NCBI GenBank assembly: GCA_030141605.1
Contig: JAQGDQ010001632.1
Coordinates: forward strand, 1-31,657
Direction: 5' to 3'
Source: Tubiluchus corallicola
Lineage: Eukaryota > Priapulida > Priapulimorpha > Priapulimorphida > Tubiluchidae
DNA length: 31,657 bases
Program-made: the position numbers and the translations under genes
In this document: one piece after another, positions 1 to 9,530 of the stretch
How positions within the stretch are numbered: position 1 is the stretch's first letter
Layout: each line of letters begins with the position of its first letter
The notes under the pieces: generated by a model
The model's input: the letters and a program-made list of their open reading frames with translations, nothing else
Database searches by the model: none
Told to the model about the DNA's origin: nothing

Positions 1-752
1 TAGGTTTTTATTGGTTCCAGCTATTATAAAGTTTATCTAAAGTTAGAACACACCTTTAATCAACTACATTAGCCAAATACATAAGCCAAAGATTGATCTA
101 CTACCATTCATGGGTATTGACAGAAAAGTTAATGTGCATACTAGCTAGATTAAAGATAAAATTGACAAACTTTGTAACGATTTCTCTGTAACTTTGAGTA
201 AAGTTTAATCAATGTTGTGTCCTTACAACGGGAAAACGACACGAGCTTGCTGCTTAAGCTTAACACATAAATACATAGGAGCAAGGAAAATTATATTAAA
301 ACAAAGGTATGGCCCCTAAAAAGCTGGAAGTAGCTTCAACAGTATTAATTTAGATTTTCAGGTAAATTCACAAAAAATAATGCACATTCGTAAAGAGTTT
401 GTTGAGATGTTAAGTTCTTTTCCTGCATATATATCGTTTGTCTTGTGTTTTGTAGAGTGAATATCCACCAATGCAGGCGTATTTACATTCATCAGAGTTA
501 TAATTTCTGAAATGAAATAAATTATTAAAAATTTTTTACCAAAAACGTTAGAGCAGCTGCTGTAATATAACTGTGGATGCCTTTTCTGACATTCTAGAAA
601 TTTGCAAAATTAGTCCCTTATAGTTACTTAGTTAATTTGTTGACCACAATTCTAATAAAGACAAATGCGTTATATTTGGTAACCAGAAAAAACTATAGTC
701 TAAAATGACACATTGAGAACGGAGAAAGATAAAAATGAGTTAACATTCTACA

Positions 753-989
753 TTGTTAGGTACACCAATTCTATGCCTGGTCAACCAACCAAATAATCGG
801 CGTTATGCAAGCAGAATGAATGAGTTTGTCGTGAATTTCTGTAGAACAGACGTGGCACGGCAATTCATTGCAAATGTTGGTCCAAGGCTTTGGAATGACA
901 TAAATGATGAATTAAAAACTGTTCAGCCAATTCAAAAATTTAAAAAGAAATACAGAGCAATGATTCTCAACAAGTACAACACTTCCTAA
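753..989 (+). pseudogene. LINE reverse-transcriptase C-terminal fragment (IR1 left copy)
   Basis: A 78-codon open stretch with no ATG at its start (it opens at a TTG shortly after an in-frame TAA) encodes the typical carboxyl end of a non-LTR retrotransposon ORF2. The signature is an Arg/Asn-rich segment, then FIANVGPRLWNDINDELK and a terminal FKKKYRAMIL, matching the family pattern 'F..RG..LWN.L...IK...S...FKKKLK..L'. The catalytic reverse-transcriptase palm and the endonuclease are absent, so this is a 5'-truncated dead copy. A 3' UTR follows down to the A-rich tail at 1398. The mirror copy at 5241-5477 differs by one residue (Gln for Arg before KFKKK). Confidence 0.8.
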
Positions 990-1398
990 TTTCCCACACC
1001 TACTGCAGCAGTCATACCACAATCCTGGTACAGATTACGCAAAACAAGGCATCATTGATAAATCTTTAGAGCTGATGTCAACATAGCGCAATCTATTATC
1101 TTTCTTTCTACCATTTCCACTAACACATCCTTCTACCCTTCCAGTATGATCTAACCTTTCTCCCAGTTCTTTTTTTTGTTCACTCATCCATTTCTTTATC
1201 AGGTTCACATGACAGTGGGCTTATACAAGCCTTTGCTTCTCTAGCCCACTGCAGTACAATTATTCTTTTATGATAACGATAGTGTATGAAACATAACAAT
1301 TTAATATAGTATGATGTAATAATTTTGATGTCACTGTGTGCTTTATTTTGTACTGAATGTGATAGTAATAATTTATAAAAAAATAAATAAAAAAAAAA
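990..1398 (+). mobile_element. LINE 3' UTR and A-rich tail (IR1 left copy)
   Basis: Non-coding sequence after the reverse-transcriptase stop, ending in an A-rich run with AATAAATAAA-like text just before 1398. It includes a small self-complementary stretch near 1216-1255 where GTGGGCTT... and ...AGCCCAC flank a short pyrimidine-rich loop, a common feature of LINE 3' ends. With 753-989 this makes a LINE insertion of at least 646 bp truncated at its 5' side. Confidence 0.65.
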
Positions 1399-1437
1399 CG
1401 GAATACTATACATGATAAGTCTGTGAATAATCTCTAA

Positions 1438-1654
1438 TCATGTATTGGTAGAAACTTTATGAATGATTAACATTTGCTTGACGAAAGACAGTGGCTTAGA
1501 CTCAAAATAACATTGTAGCACATCATAGCAAATTCCAAACGCGTGTTCATTTTCAAATACATCAATAATATTAGAACAATTCTGGGTAAGTGGTTAAAAC
1601 GTGCTCTTCAGTCAGCACAGCACCACATTCACACAATTTGTTTGGCGACTCCAT
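1438..1654 (-). pseudogene. Retroelement C-terminal zinc-knuckle-like scrap (IR1 left copy)
   Basis: The minus strand reads LCECGAVLTEEHVLTTYPE, which fits the Cys-x-Cys-Gly...Glu-His-Val-Leu...Pro motif found near the carboxyl end of many LINE polyproteins ('C.CG...T.EH.L..CP'). A one-base shift then gives a 47-residue open tail beginning NCSNIIDVFENEHAFGICYD and ending at a stop. The shift between the two parts and the lack of upstream coding sequence show a decayed copy. The family is not certain: the motif is short, and the second half is inferred to belong only because it stays open to a stop. The identical mirror copy is at 4576-4792. Confidence 0.4.
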
Positions 1655-1734
1655 CTACCTGTCTCAATTTTCAATCAGTAAAAGATGACCTGTTAAACGA
1701 TGTTAAGAGCGCTAGATTATGATAGATAATTATG

Positions 1735-2000
1735 CTGATGAATGAATGCTGGCATGAAGCCCAGGGAAGGTGTGATGTCACGTCATCAAGTGATTCAGAA
1801 CCGAAGGGTAGGCGTCGATGCGTCGAAGCTCGGCGCACGAGATATAAGCCTTGTGACGCCCCCATCTCAGGAAATTGAGTCTGGGAGCTGAAGGAGAGCA
1901 GACTAGATCAGGGGTTTTGGCATTACTATCTATTATATTTATTGTGTTTGATGTTCAATAAACGTGTAGTTTTATAATCTGACTCTTCATAGTTTTGCCA
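1735..2000 (+). promoter_or_regulatory. LTR-like promoter/poly(A) module (IR1 left copy)
   Basis: Within about 200 bp there is a CRE/ATF-like stretch (TGATGTCACGTCATCA, 1773-1788), a CG-rich segment, a TATA-like GATATAAGCC at 1841-1850 and an AATAAA at 1957-1962 followed by a GT-rich segment. TATA plus a nearby downstream poly(A) signal is the organisation of an LTR U3-R-U5. I could not fix TG...CA ends, a 4-6 bp target duplication or a primer-binding site, so solo LTR is an inference. In the other arm the module is inverted (4230-4495). Confidence 0.4.
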
Positions 2001-2072
2001 TCCCTAAAAGTCCAATAATCAGCTATACACAAACAACACAACGAATTATTTTACTCAATCTATGAGACTGAT

Positions 2073-4157
2073 GAGACATCATCATTCTAGCGGATGCAAT
2101 ACGCTAAATTTTTCGATATCGCTGCGGGGAATCTCGGGTGGTTTTCGGGAGGGATTTAGTTGTTTGTACGTCATCCTCTTTGATAAAGCACCAGCTCTGT
2201 AAGGTTATAAGGTAAATGAAAAGAAGCATAAGTCTAGTCAACTTGTGAGTCAACTAGTCAATTCGCACCAAATCCTCCCCCCCCCCGCTGCCGACGTACA
2301 TCGCCTCGCCGAAGTAACGCAATTTACAATGCTTTCTAATCGGAATTCCTATTCCAAATGATGAAATAGCAGTGGCGGCTCGTAGCTATAAAATTAGCGC
2401 TGATGCTGGAAATTTAAATTTTTTTTTTACCATTCTTTTAATACTGTGTAAAACGAAATAAACTGTCATGTTTCGCCCTACATTTAATAGTTCTCACATT
2501 ATGCTTATGCAACATTAAGGCCTATTCATACTGTATGTTCAATTAATTGATATGTATGATATCTATCTACTGTCAGTGATAGTTAATTGTATTATCAATT
2601 ATTGATATTTTCTTAAGATTTAAGCACCTACTAACAAACCCCCTTTTTTGTATTGTCTGACTCGCTCTTGTCTACCCTATTGCGGTTATAATGCAGTGTC
2701 TAAATCAAGGTAAACAGTAGTACACAGGTGAATAAAATTATAGCAGTTTAAGCGAGTGGCTTCTCGATGAACTTCGTTAAACTTCGTTTAGATATAGACG
2801 GCAACTTGACACAGAACGAGACAGGTCGTTTACTCGTCTCTGTGAATTTATATTATTTGAAGAGATATGCCGTACTAGATTGTTAAACACATGATATGGT
2901 GTGTAATGTACATGGTGATACTGTAAGAGCCTAGTTGTCGTGACCTGTAGTCGTCAACCAGAGTTGTCCCAGAGATGCTGTCTTGCAGTCTGCAGTAGTG
3001 GAGTTACCCTCTGACTGACCCACCTACTACAGAACCACATCCAGGATGGTAACAGATACTTTTCCCTTTTGTTACTATCGTAACTAACATCGCACTGCTG
3101 GGTAAAGACTAATTGGAAGTTTCTCTGACGAAGTTTGGAATCACAACTGTATTCAGACACAGAGGTTATATCACGACGTATTGCTACCGTTCTACAAACT
3201 GTTCGCTTTAAAGGAAAAGTGTTCCAAAAAAACCTAGGTACATAGTGGGCAGACATGAACTTTATGCAAACGTATATACCCTGCTAACCCTAAGCTTTGT
3301 CAATACTGCTATATCGTTGTTTGATTAATTATTTTAATGTCTGCCATTTGATCTTTCTTTTTCTTCAGATCCATGAACGTATAGAGTGCAAATGGGCCAT
3401 AGTCCCCCGTATTTTTAACACCCGCCTTAGGCCGATCTGCATCCATACATTTAGTGACTATCATACTAGCTCCCTTCTGTTATGAGATGTAAAACTAGCG
3501 TAGCATGCCCCTCTTTGATTCCCCTATAGGAAATACAAGATCAGAGTCATCACACAAACATATGTAATTTTAATGTAAATAGTAATTTTACACAAACAAA
3601 CTTAATTTATACAGATACTTGATAAGCTCCTAAACAAAAAATATTGTTTTCTTACGAATAGATGCCGGTACTTGACTTTTAAGCACGTGACAACTGACAA
3701 CAAACTATGGGAGCAACAGTACTCTTTGTACCTAAAGTGCAACGTCTCATCTTAAACTTGTGTGCATGCAGGCATGCGCACAGCAGCCAAACACACAACT
3801 GTACTGGGCTGTGAAACAAACAGTACTCTCACGTGCTCTTACTTCCGTATAAGTATAAAGAAAGAACTAAAGAGAAAAGACTATTATATTGAATATTATC
3901 GATAATCATGAGCGAAAACAGGGGGTGCTGCAGTACCACAGTACCTGTAGACGAGTTCCCACTGTACAACAGTATTGTTAAATACTGTAATGAACGCTGA
4001 CATGCGTAAATTTTATGATAGAATACAGACTGTGAAAAAAACCAAAATTTGCCAGAAATGAAATTGCAAGTTTGCTTTTGCATTCTCTCTTTGCATTCGG
4101 TGCAAGATTAGACCATCGTCGTGGCTAGAAGCCTAGTTAGGTGTGGCATAGCACGTG
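2073..4157. other. Spacer (loop) of inverted repeat IR1, no recognised gene
   Basis: This 2085-bp unique segment separates the IR1 arms. Open stretches exist (for example 2954-3256 minus, 100 codons, and 3297-3485 plus), but none shows a domain I recognise and all begin or end without gene-like context. At 3350-3370 there is a good splice-acceptor-like pyrimidine run ending in CAG, followed by a 39-codon frame to a stop; this could be a terminal exon or chance. A CAGTGGCGGCT motif at 2370-2380 resembles a hAT terminus, but no partner end was found. A run of nine C (2278-2286) is also present. Confidence 0.6.
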
Positions 4158-4229
4158 ATCAGTCTCATAGATTGAGTAAAATAATTCGTTGTGTTGTTTG
4201 TGTATAGCTGATTATTGGACTTTTAGGGA

Positions 4230-4495
4230 TGGCAAAACTATGAAGAGTCAGATTATAAAACTACACGTTTATTGAACATCAAACACAATAAATATAATAG
4301 ATAGTAATGCCAAAACCCCTGATCTAGTCTGCTCTCCTTCAGCTCCCAGACTCAATTTCCTGAGATGGGGGCGTCACAAGGCTTATATCTCGTGCGCCGA
4401 GCTTCGACGCATCGACGCCTACCCTTCGGTTCTGAATCACTTGATGACGTGACATCACACCTTCCCTGGGCTTCATGCCAGCATTCATTCATCAG
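4230..4495 (-). promoter_or_regulatory. LTR-like promoter/poly(A) module (IR1 right copy)
   Basis: Inverted copy of the 1735-2000 module, with the poly(A) signal at 4268-4273 and the TATA-like element at 4380-4389, read on the minus strand. The two copies face each other across the 2-kb spacer, so transcripts starting here and in the left copy would converge through the loop. That is an inference from orientation only. Confidence 0.4.
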
Positions 4496-4575
4496 CATAA
4501 TTATCTATCATAATCTAGCGCTCTTAACATCGTTTAACAGGTCATCTTTTACTGATTGAAAATTGAGACAGGTAG

Positions 4576-4792
4576 ATGGAGTCGCCAAACAAATTGTGTG
4601 AATGTGGTGCTGTGCTGACTGAAGAGCACGTTTTAACCACTTACCCAGAATTGTTCTAATATTATTGATGTATTTGAAAATGAACACGCGTTTGGAATTT
4701 GCTATGATGTGCTACAATGTTATTTTGAGTCTAAGCCACTGTCTTTCGTCAAGCAAATGTTAATCATTCATAAAGTTTCTACCAATACATGA
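4576..4792 (+). pseudogene. Retroelement C-terminal zinc-knuckle-like scrap (IR1 right copy)
   Basis: Plus-strand copy of the scrap at 1438-1654. A 27-residue frame (4576-4659) carries CECG and EEHVLTTYP and ends in TAA; the overlapping shifted frame (4649-4792) encodes 47 residues with HAFGICYD and LQCYFESKPLSF and ends in TGA. The motif order resembles LINE carboxyl ends. The frameshift is identical in both arms, so it predates the inverted duplication or was homogenised between the arms. Confidence 0.4.
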
Positions 4793-4831
4793 TTAGAGAT
4801 TATTCACAGACTTATCATGTATAGTATTCCG

Positions 4832-5240
4832 TTTTTTTTTTATTTATTTTTTTATAAATTATTACTATCACATTCAGTACAAAATAAAGCACACAGTGAC
4901 ATCAAAATTATTACATCATACTATATTAAATTGTTATGTTTCATACACTATCGTTATCATAAAAGAATAATTGTACTGCAGTGGGCTAGAGAAGCAAAGG
5001 CTTGTATAAGCCCACTGTCATGTGAACCTGATAAAGAAATGGATGAGTGAACAAAAAAAAGAACTGGGAGAAAGGTTAGATCATACTGGAAGGGTAGAAG
5101 GATGTGTTAGTGGAAATGGTAGAAAGAAAGATAATAGATTGCGCTATGTTGACATCAGCTCTAAAGATTTATCAATGATGCCTTGTTTTGCGTAATCTGT
5201 ACCAGGATTGTGGTATGACTGCTGCAGTAGGTGTGGGAAA
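4832..5240 (-). mobile_element. LINE 3' UTR and tail (IR1 right copy)
   Basis: Inverted copy of 990-1398. The poly-T run at about 4832-4855 on the plus strand is the A-rich tail read on the minus strand. By eye this segment is identical to its partner in the left arm. Confidence 0.65.
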
Positions 5241-5477
5241 TTAGGAAGTGTTGTACTTGTTGAGAATCATTGCTCTGTATTTCTTTTTAAATTTTCGAAT
5301 TGGCTGAACAGTTTTTAATTCATCATTTATGTCATTCCAAAGTCTCGGACCAACATTTGCAATGAATTGCCGTGCCACGTCTGTTCTACAGAAATTCACG
5401 ACAAACTCATTCATTCTGCTTGCATAACGCCGATTATTTGGTTGGTTGACCAGGCATAGAATTGGTGTACCTAACAA
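5241..5477 (-). pseudogene. LINE reverse-transcriptase C-terminal fragment (IR1 right copy)
   Basis: Mirror of 753-989, with the same GPRLWNDINDELK and FKKKYRAMIL landmarks. It differs by one amino acid (IRKF instead of IQKF) and a few silent bases. It is 5'-truncated with no palm or endonuclease domain, so it is not active. Confidence 0.8.
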
Positions 5478-6229
5478 TGTAGAATGTTAACTCATTTTTA
5501 TCTTTCTCCGTTCTCAATGTGTCATTTTAGACTATAGTTTTTTCTGGTTACCAAATATAACGCATTTGTCTTTATTAGAATTGTGGTCAACAAATTAACT
5601 AAGTAACTATAAGGGATTAATTTTGCAAATTTCTAGAATGTCAGAAAAGGCATCCACAGTTATATTACAGCAGCTGCTCTAACGTTTTTGGTAAAATTTT
5701 TTTAATAATTTATTTCATTTCAGAAATTATAACTCTGATGAATGTAAATACGCCTGCATTGGTGGATATTCACTCTACAAAACACAAGACAAACGATATA
5801 TATGCAGGAAAAGAACTTAACATCTCAACAAACTCTTTACGAATGTGCATTATTTTTTGTGAATTTACCTGAAATCTAAATTAATACTGTTGAAGCTACT
5901 TCCAGCTTTTTAGGGGCCATACCTTTGTTTTAATATAATTTTCCTTGCTCTTATGTATTTATGTGTTAAGCTTAAGCAGCAAGCTCGTGTCGTTTTCCCG
6001 TTGTAAGGACACAACATTGATTTAAACTTCACTCAAAGTTACAGAGAAATCGTTACAAAGTTTGTCAATTTTATCTTTGATCTAGCTAGTATGCACATTA
6101 ACTTTTCTGACAATATCCAGGAACGGTAGTAGATCAATCTTTGGCTTATGTATTTGGCTACTGCAGTTGATTAAAGGTGTTTTCTAACTTTAAATAAACT
6201 TTATAATAGCTGGTACCAATAAAAACCTA

Positions 6230-6421
6230 GTAAAACATGTTCTGAGTCAACTTATAATGTTAACGTTTTATGTAAAAACACGAGCAGTGTCAGATTCCAT
6301 ATTAATTCTTACCTTATTTCATTGGTTTGTTGTTATTTCAGAAACAGTTCGGTAAACTTTCAATAAAAATGTTCATGACATACTTTTTGTGCTGTGCTTT
6401 TTTCATACACTGAAACATATT
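6230..6421. other. Unique AT-rich stretch between IR1 and the LINE tandem duplication
   Basis: No coding potential or repeat recognised. It marks the outer limit of the IR1 right arm as far as this window can show. Confidence 0.5.
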
Positions 6422-6430
6422 CGTACACAC

Positions 6431-6432
6431 TA

Positions 6433-6490
<58 letters not shown>

Positions 6491-6679
6491 ACTCTCTCTC
6501 CCCGCATTTTCTTCCTCTCCTCTCTCTCTGTCTCTGCCTCCATCTCTCTCCCTCTCTCTCTCTCTTTCTCCCTCCATCTCCCCCTCTCTCTTTCTCCCTC
6601 CCTCTCCCCCTCTCTTTCTCTTCTCTCTCTCTCCCTCAATCTCTCTCCCTTTCTCTCTCTCCCTGTCTCTTCTTTCTCT

Positions 6680-6772
<93 letters not shown>
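6431..6772. repeat. (CT)n microsatellite, about 340 bp, imperfect
   Basis: Two pure CT runs flank a degenerate centre (about 6490-6685) rich in CCC and TTT interruptions. The Ser/Leu-rich and Arg/Glu-rich open frames across it are only the readings of a dinucleotide repeat and are not annotated as genes. Confidence 0.95.
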
Positions 6773-6775
<3 letters not shown>

Positions 6776-6776
6776 A

Positions 6777-7248
6777 GGATCTGTTATTGAGCCTTGTGAT
6801 AATGAAAAATATCTTGGTCATATCATTTCTAAGGACAACAGAGACGATCTAGATATCATACTAGTAGGCATTTAACGCTCTCGAGCAAATAAGCTATGCC
6901 GTAAAATTTTGCTATTGCACCCATGCTGTAAAAACACGTCTATTGAATACTTATTGTAAGAGCTTCTACTGTATAGCCACCTGGCGGCATTTTCATAATT
7001 ATAATCTGAAGGTTGCTCATAATAAATCAATGCGAAACTTTTTCAAATATCAGTTCGATCACAGTGCCAGAGACATTTCTGTGACGCATAAATTAGTGTA
7101 CTTTGATGTTATTTACAGGAAGAGCATTTACAGTCTGGATACTAGAATTTCAAACAGTGAAAACTTGTTGTGTAGCACGATATTCGGTAGTGATACTTTA
7201 TTTACTTCTAGTATAAGAAAGATTTGGAGAACGAAATTGTATGCTTAA
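6777..7248 (+). pseudogene. LINE reverse-transcriptase thumb fragment, copy 1
   Basis: The first frame reads IEPCDNEKYLGHIISKDNRD, a classic LINE segment just after the reverse-transcriptase active site ('KYLG..IS.D..DD.DI'), then stops. After a shift, VKTRLLNTYCKSFY, LKVAHNKSMRNFFK and a closing RKIWRTKLYA follow, corresponding to the thumb/connection pattern 'VK..LF.SYC.SLY...LW....L.VAYN...R'. The last 101 codons (6943-7248) stay open to a stop. The palm with YADD is missing and at least one frameshift plus stops are present, so it is dead. The domain order is correct for a plus-strand LINE. Confidence 0.8.
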
Positions 7249-7482
7249 TTTTTACATTGCTGATATTCATTGATATAATGATGAGAAAGGTATTAGTTTA
7301 TCTCCTGCCATGGGTTGTAAAAATTTAATGTCAAAGAAAATTGAACCAAAACTTAGTAGAACTTCTGGTTAAATACATTCAATTTTCGCTAAGAAACTGG
7401 CAAATGACATTACTTTTTTGGCTTAAATAAACTTTGTTATACCCAATGCGGCAAAACCTGATGATGTTTTACCTATTTTTTT

Positions 7483-7493
7483 CGTACACACTA

Positions 7494-7540
<47 letters not shown>

Positions 7541-8248
7541 GCAGGATCGGTTATTGAGCCTTGTGATAATGAAAAATATCTTGGTCATATCATTTCTAAG
7601 GACAACAGAGACGATCTAGATATCATACTAGTAGGCATTTAATGCTCTCGAGCAAATAAGCTATGCTGTAAAATTTTGCTATTGCACCCATGCTGTAAAA
7701 ACACGTCTATTGAATACTTATTGTAAGAGCTTCTACTGTATAGCCACCTGGCGGCATTTTCATAATTATAATCTGAAGGTTGCTCGTAATAAATCAATGC
7801 GAAACTTTTTCAAATATCAGTTCGATCACAGTGCCAGAGACATTTCTGTGACGCATAAATTAGTGTACTTTGATGTTATTTACAGGAAGAGCATTTACAG
7901 TCTGGATACTAGAATTTCAAACTGTGAAAACTTGTTGTGTAGCACGATATTCGGTAGTGATACTTTATTTACTTCCAGTATAAGAAAGATTTGGAGAACG
8001 AAATTGTATGCTTAATTTTTACATTGCTGATATTCATTGATATAATGATGAGAAAATATCAGTTTATCTCCTGCCATGGGTTGTAAAAATTTAATGTCAA
8101 AGAAAATTGAACCAAAACTTAGTAGAACTTCTGGTTAAATACATTCAATTTTCGCTAAGAAAGTGGCAAATGACATTACTTTTTTGGCTTAAATAAACTT
8201 TGTTATACCCAATGTGGCAAAACCTGATGATGTTTTACCTATTTTTTT
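7483..8248 (+). repeat. Tandem duplication, copy 2
   Basis: Direct repeat of 6422-7482, beginning with the same CGTACACACTATC and ending in the same ACCTATTTTTTT before an A-run. The junction at 7482/7483 is seamless. Its CT tract (7493-7538) is far shorter than in copy 1. Confidence 0.9.
7544..8015 (+). pseudogene. LINE reverse-transcriptase thumb fragment, copy 2
   Basis: Second copy of 6777-7248, offset by exactly 767 bp. It has the same KYLGHIIS start, the same shift into the thumb frame and the same stop after KIWRTKLYA. The 101-residue open parts differ only at two residues (His/Arg before NKSM, and Ser/Cys in RISN). Both copies share the same disabling lesions, so the duplication happened after the LINE had died. 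Confidence 0.8.
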
Positions 8249-8290
8249 AAAAAAAGGAAATCCTCTTCCTAGCAACTAATCACTTTTAAT

Positions 8291-8723
8291 TGGCATTCAC
8301 AGCTTATTACATAAATGGACTGATGCGTTTCTTATAAATAGAAAACGAAGTGTCATTGTGGTAAAAGCCATGTAGGAGTATGTTTACGATACGCTCTGGG
8401 TTCCCTTGGGGTCAGTGTTAGGGCCTCTCTTATTTGTACTTTTTATCAATAATTTGCTTGATTGTGTCTCGTAAGTGACAGTCAGTCTTATTCTTGGTGA
8501 TTTTACCACTCTATGACAATAAATGATTTTGATTTTGACAGTAAACTGATTAGACAAACTTTTAGAATGGTCAAATTTATGGCAGTTAAGTAGTTCTCTA
8601 GATAAATGCTCCGTTTTATCCATAGAAACAATGCATTTTTCTATAGGGTACGCATTATGTGGAGCTTTAATTCCTAGTAAAAGTTCTCTGTGTGATTTAG
8701 ATGTTATGTCCAATAACCTTAGG
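8291..8723 (+). pseudogene. LINE reverse-transcriptase palm fragment
   Basis: Translation in shifting frames gives GIHSLLHKWTDAFLINRKR, then VPLGSVLGPLLFVLFINNL, a clear match to the conserved reverse-transcriptase block 'GVPQGSVLGPLLF.LYIND' with Leu for Gln. Downstream, WSNLWQLSSSLDKCSVLSIE and DLDVMSNN correspond to the region after the active site ('WS..W.L.FN..KC.V...', 'DLGV'). The YADD active-site block between them is lost or unreadable, and several frameshifts and stops occur. It belongs with 8773-9330, from which a hexanucleotide repeat separates it. Confidence 0.8.
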
Positions 8724-8766
8724 TCATAGTGATAGTCATAGTCATAGTCATAGTCATAGTCAATAG
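8724..8766. repeat. (CATAGT)n short tandem repeat inside the LINE fragment
   Basis: Six or so units of GTCATA/GTGATA sit exactly between two adjoining parts of one reverse transcriptase: the DLDVMSNN block ends before it, and EHTREIAFKAKR starts after it. It appears to be an expansion within the old LINE sequence. Confidence 0.8.
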
Positions 8767-8772
8767 TCTAGT

Positions 8773-9330
8773 GAGCATACTCGTGAAATTGCTTTCAAAG
8801 CAAAACGTGTAACAAACACGATCTACTGTCGTTTCCACATTACGACAGATAGCGACATTTTGTTTGAAGCTTTCAAATCTTATATTCGCTCAGTTGTAAA
8901 ATGTTGTAACCAGTAGGGCATGTGCTGTCCCGTCTAATGAGAGTATGCTGACGTTATTAAACATGTGCAAAGGTACTTCTCGGGAGGTTTGTATACTAGG
9001 CTAATATTTACTGCTGCGTTCTACCCTAACATTTATCTTTGAACATGTTGTCATGAGAAGAGAGAATTCGCCATGATCTAAAAATATCCTGAAATATTTA
9101 TTCAAAAGAAAATGACTTTAGATTGAAACGAATTTTTATAGATACTCCTAGAATTTTTAGGTGTCATTATTATAAACTTTTTTGTAAATCGACCTGCATC
9201 TTATGATGCTCAACATTCGTTTGCAGGTAGAGTAATTAAGTACTAGAATTCCCCGCATGTAAACGGATCTCTACTAATAAATGCCCCTTCCAGTAAATTA
9301 TTAATTAAAGTTTAATGAAAATTAGCTTTT
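8773..9330 (+). pseudogene. LINE reverse-transcriptase thumb/C-terminal continuation
   Basis: Reads EHTREIAFKAKRVTNTIYCR, then TTDSDILFEAFKSYIRSVVK, and, past several stops, DVIKHVQRYFSGGLYTR. This matches the LINE thumb ('H...I..KA.RR.N.I.R.F...D...L..AFK.YVRP..E....VW.P.....I..IE.VQR.FT..L'). Beyond 9000 the match fades, with a possible HYYKLFCKSTC segment near 9166. It is a continuation of 8291-8723 and is inactivated by stops and shifts. Confidence 0.75.
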
Positions 9331-9399
9331 CGACACATTTGTATTTTTGCAGACAAGTGTAAGTAGCAATTTTATTTTTGTGTAACTTCCACATCCAGT

Positions 9400-9530
9400 T
9401 TAACCTATCTCGTTTATTTTTTTGCATCTGTTATTGTTTCTTGCAGTTAATTTTTACTATTTTTACGGATACTTTAATAAATAAACATATAAATAAATAA
9501 AATTAATACAAAAAAGCAACACCCTATAAT
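9400..9530 (+). mobile_element. Probable 3' tail of the 8291-9330 LINE
   Basis: AT-rich sequence with several AATAAATAAA-type strings (about 9475-9502), consistent with a LINE 3' terminus and poly(A) region. No target-site duplication was identified. Confidence 0.4.

Larger units (their letters stand above)
1..2072 (+). repeat. Left arm of large inverted repeat IR1
   Basis: Positions 1-2072 are the reverse complement of 4158-6229: every paired position checked sums to 6230, so net length is conserved although a few compensating indels exist. The inner boundary is sharp: homology stops after ATGAGACTGAT at 2072. The window begins inside or at the edge of the arm, so the true outer end is unknown. 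By eye the inner half (about 990-2072) matches its partner without a mismatch, while the first 120 bases differ at several positions per 60. The arm contains a LINE 3' end, a second retroelement scrap and an LTR-like module. Confidence 0.95.
4158..6229 (-). repeat. Right arm of large inverted repeat IR1
   Basis: Reverse complement of 1-2072 with a constant coordinate sum of 6230. The inner edge is at 4158 (ATCAGTCTCAT). Going outward, mismatches first appear around the reverse-transcriptase fragment (5241-5477), are scattered to about 6000, and become frequent in 6100-6229. Beyond 6229 the sequence runs into AT-rich unique DNA and then the (CT)n tract. Confidence 0.95.
6422..7482 (+). repeat. 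Tandem duplication, copy 1 (CT tract plus LINE fragment)
   Basis: Starts at CGTACACACTATCTCTCT and ends at ACCTATTTTTTT; the same start text follows immediately at 7483. Outside the CT tract the two copies differ at roughly ten positions over about 710 bp. Copy 1 is longer (1061 against 766 bp) only because its CT tract is about 340 bp rather than about 46 bp. Confidence 0.9.

Noticed and set aside
2370-2380. CAGTGGCGGCT resembling a hAT terminus in the IR1 spacer
   Set aside because: No matching inverted end or 8-bp duplication was found in the spacer.
3297-3485. Plus-strand frame after a TTTTTCTTCAG acceptor-like site as a terminal exon
   Set aside because: No domain, no partner exon and no poly(A) context was found; it remains only a possibility.
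6389-6852. Long Ser/Leu-rich and Arg/Glu-rich open frames over CT tracts (also 18584-19184 and 28268-28825)
   Set aside because: They are the readings of a dinucleotide repeat, present in several frames and on both strands, without start context or domains.
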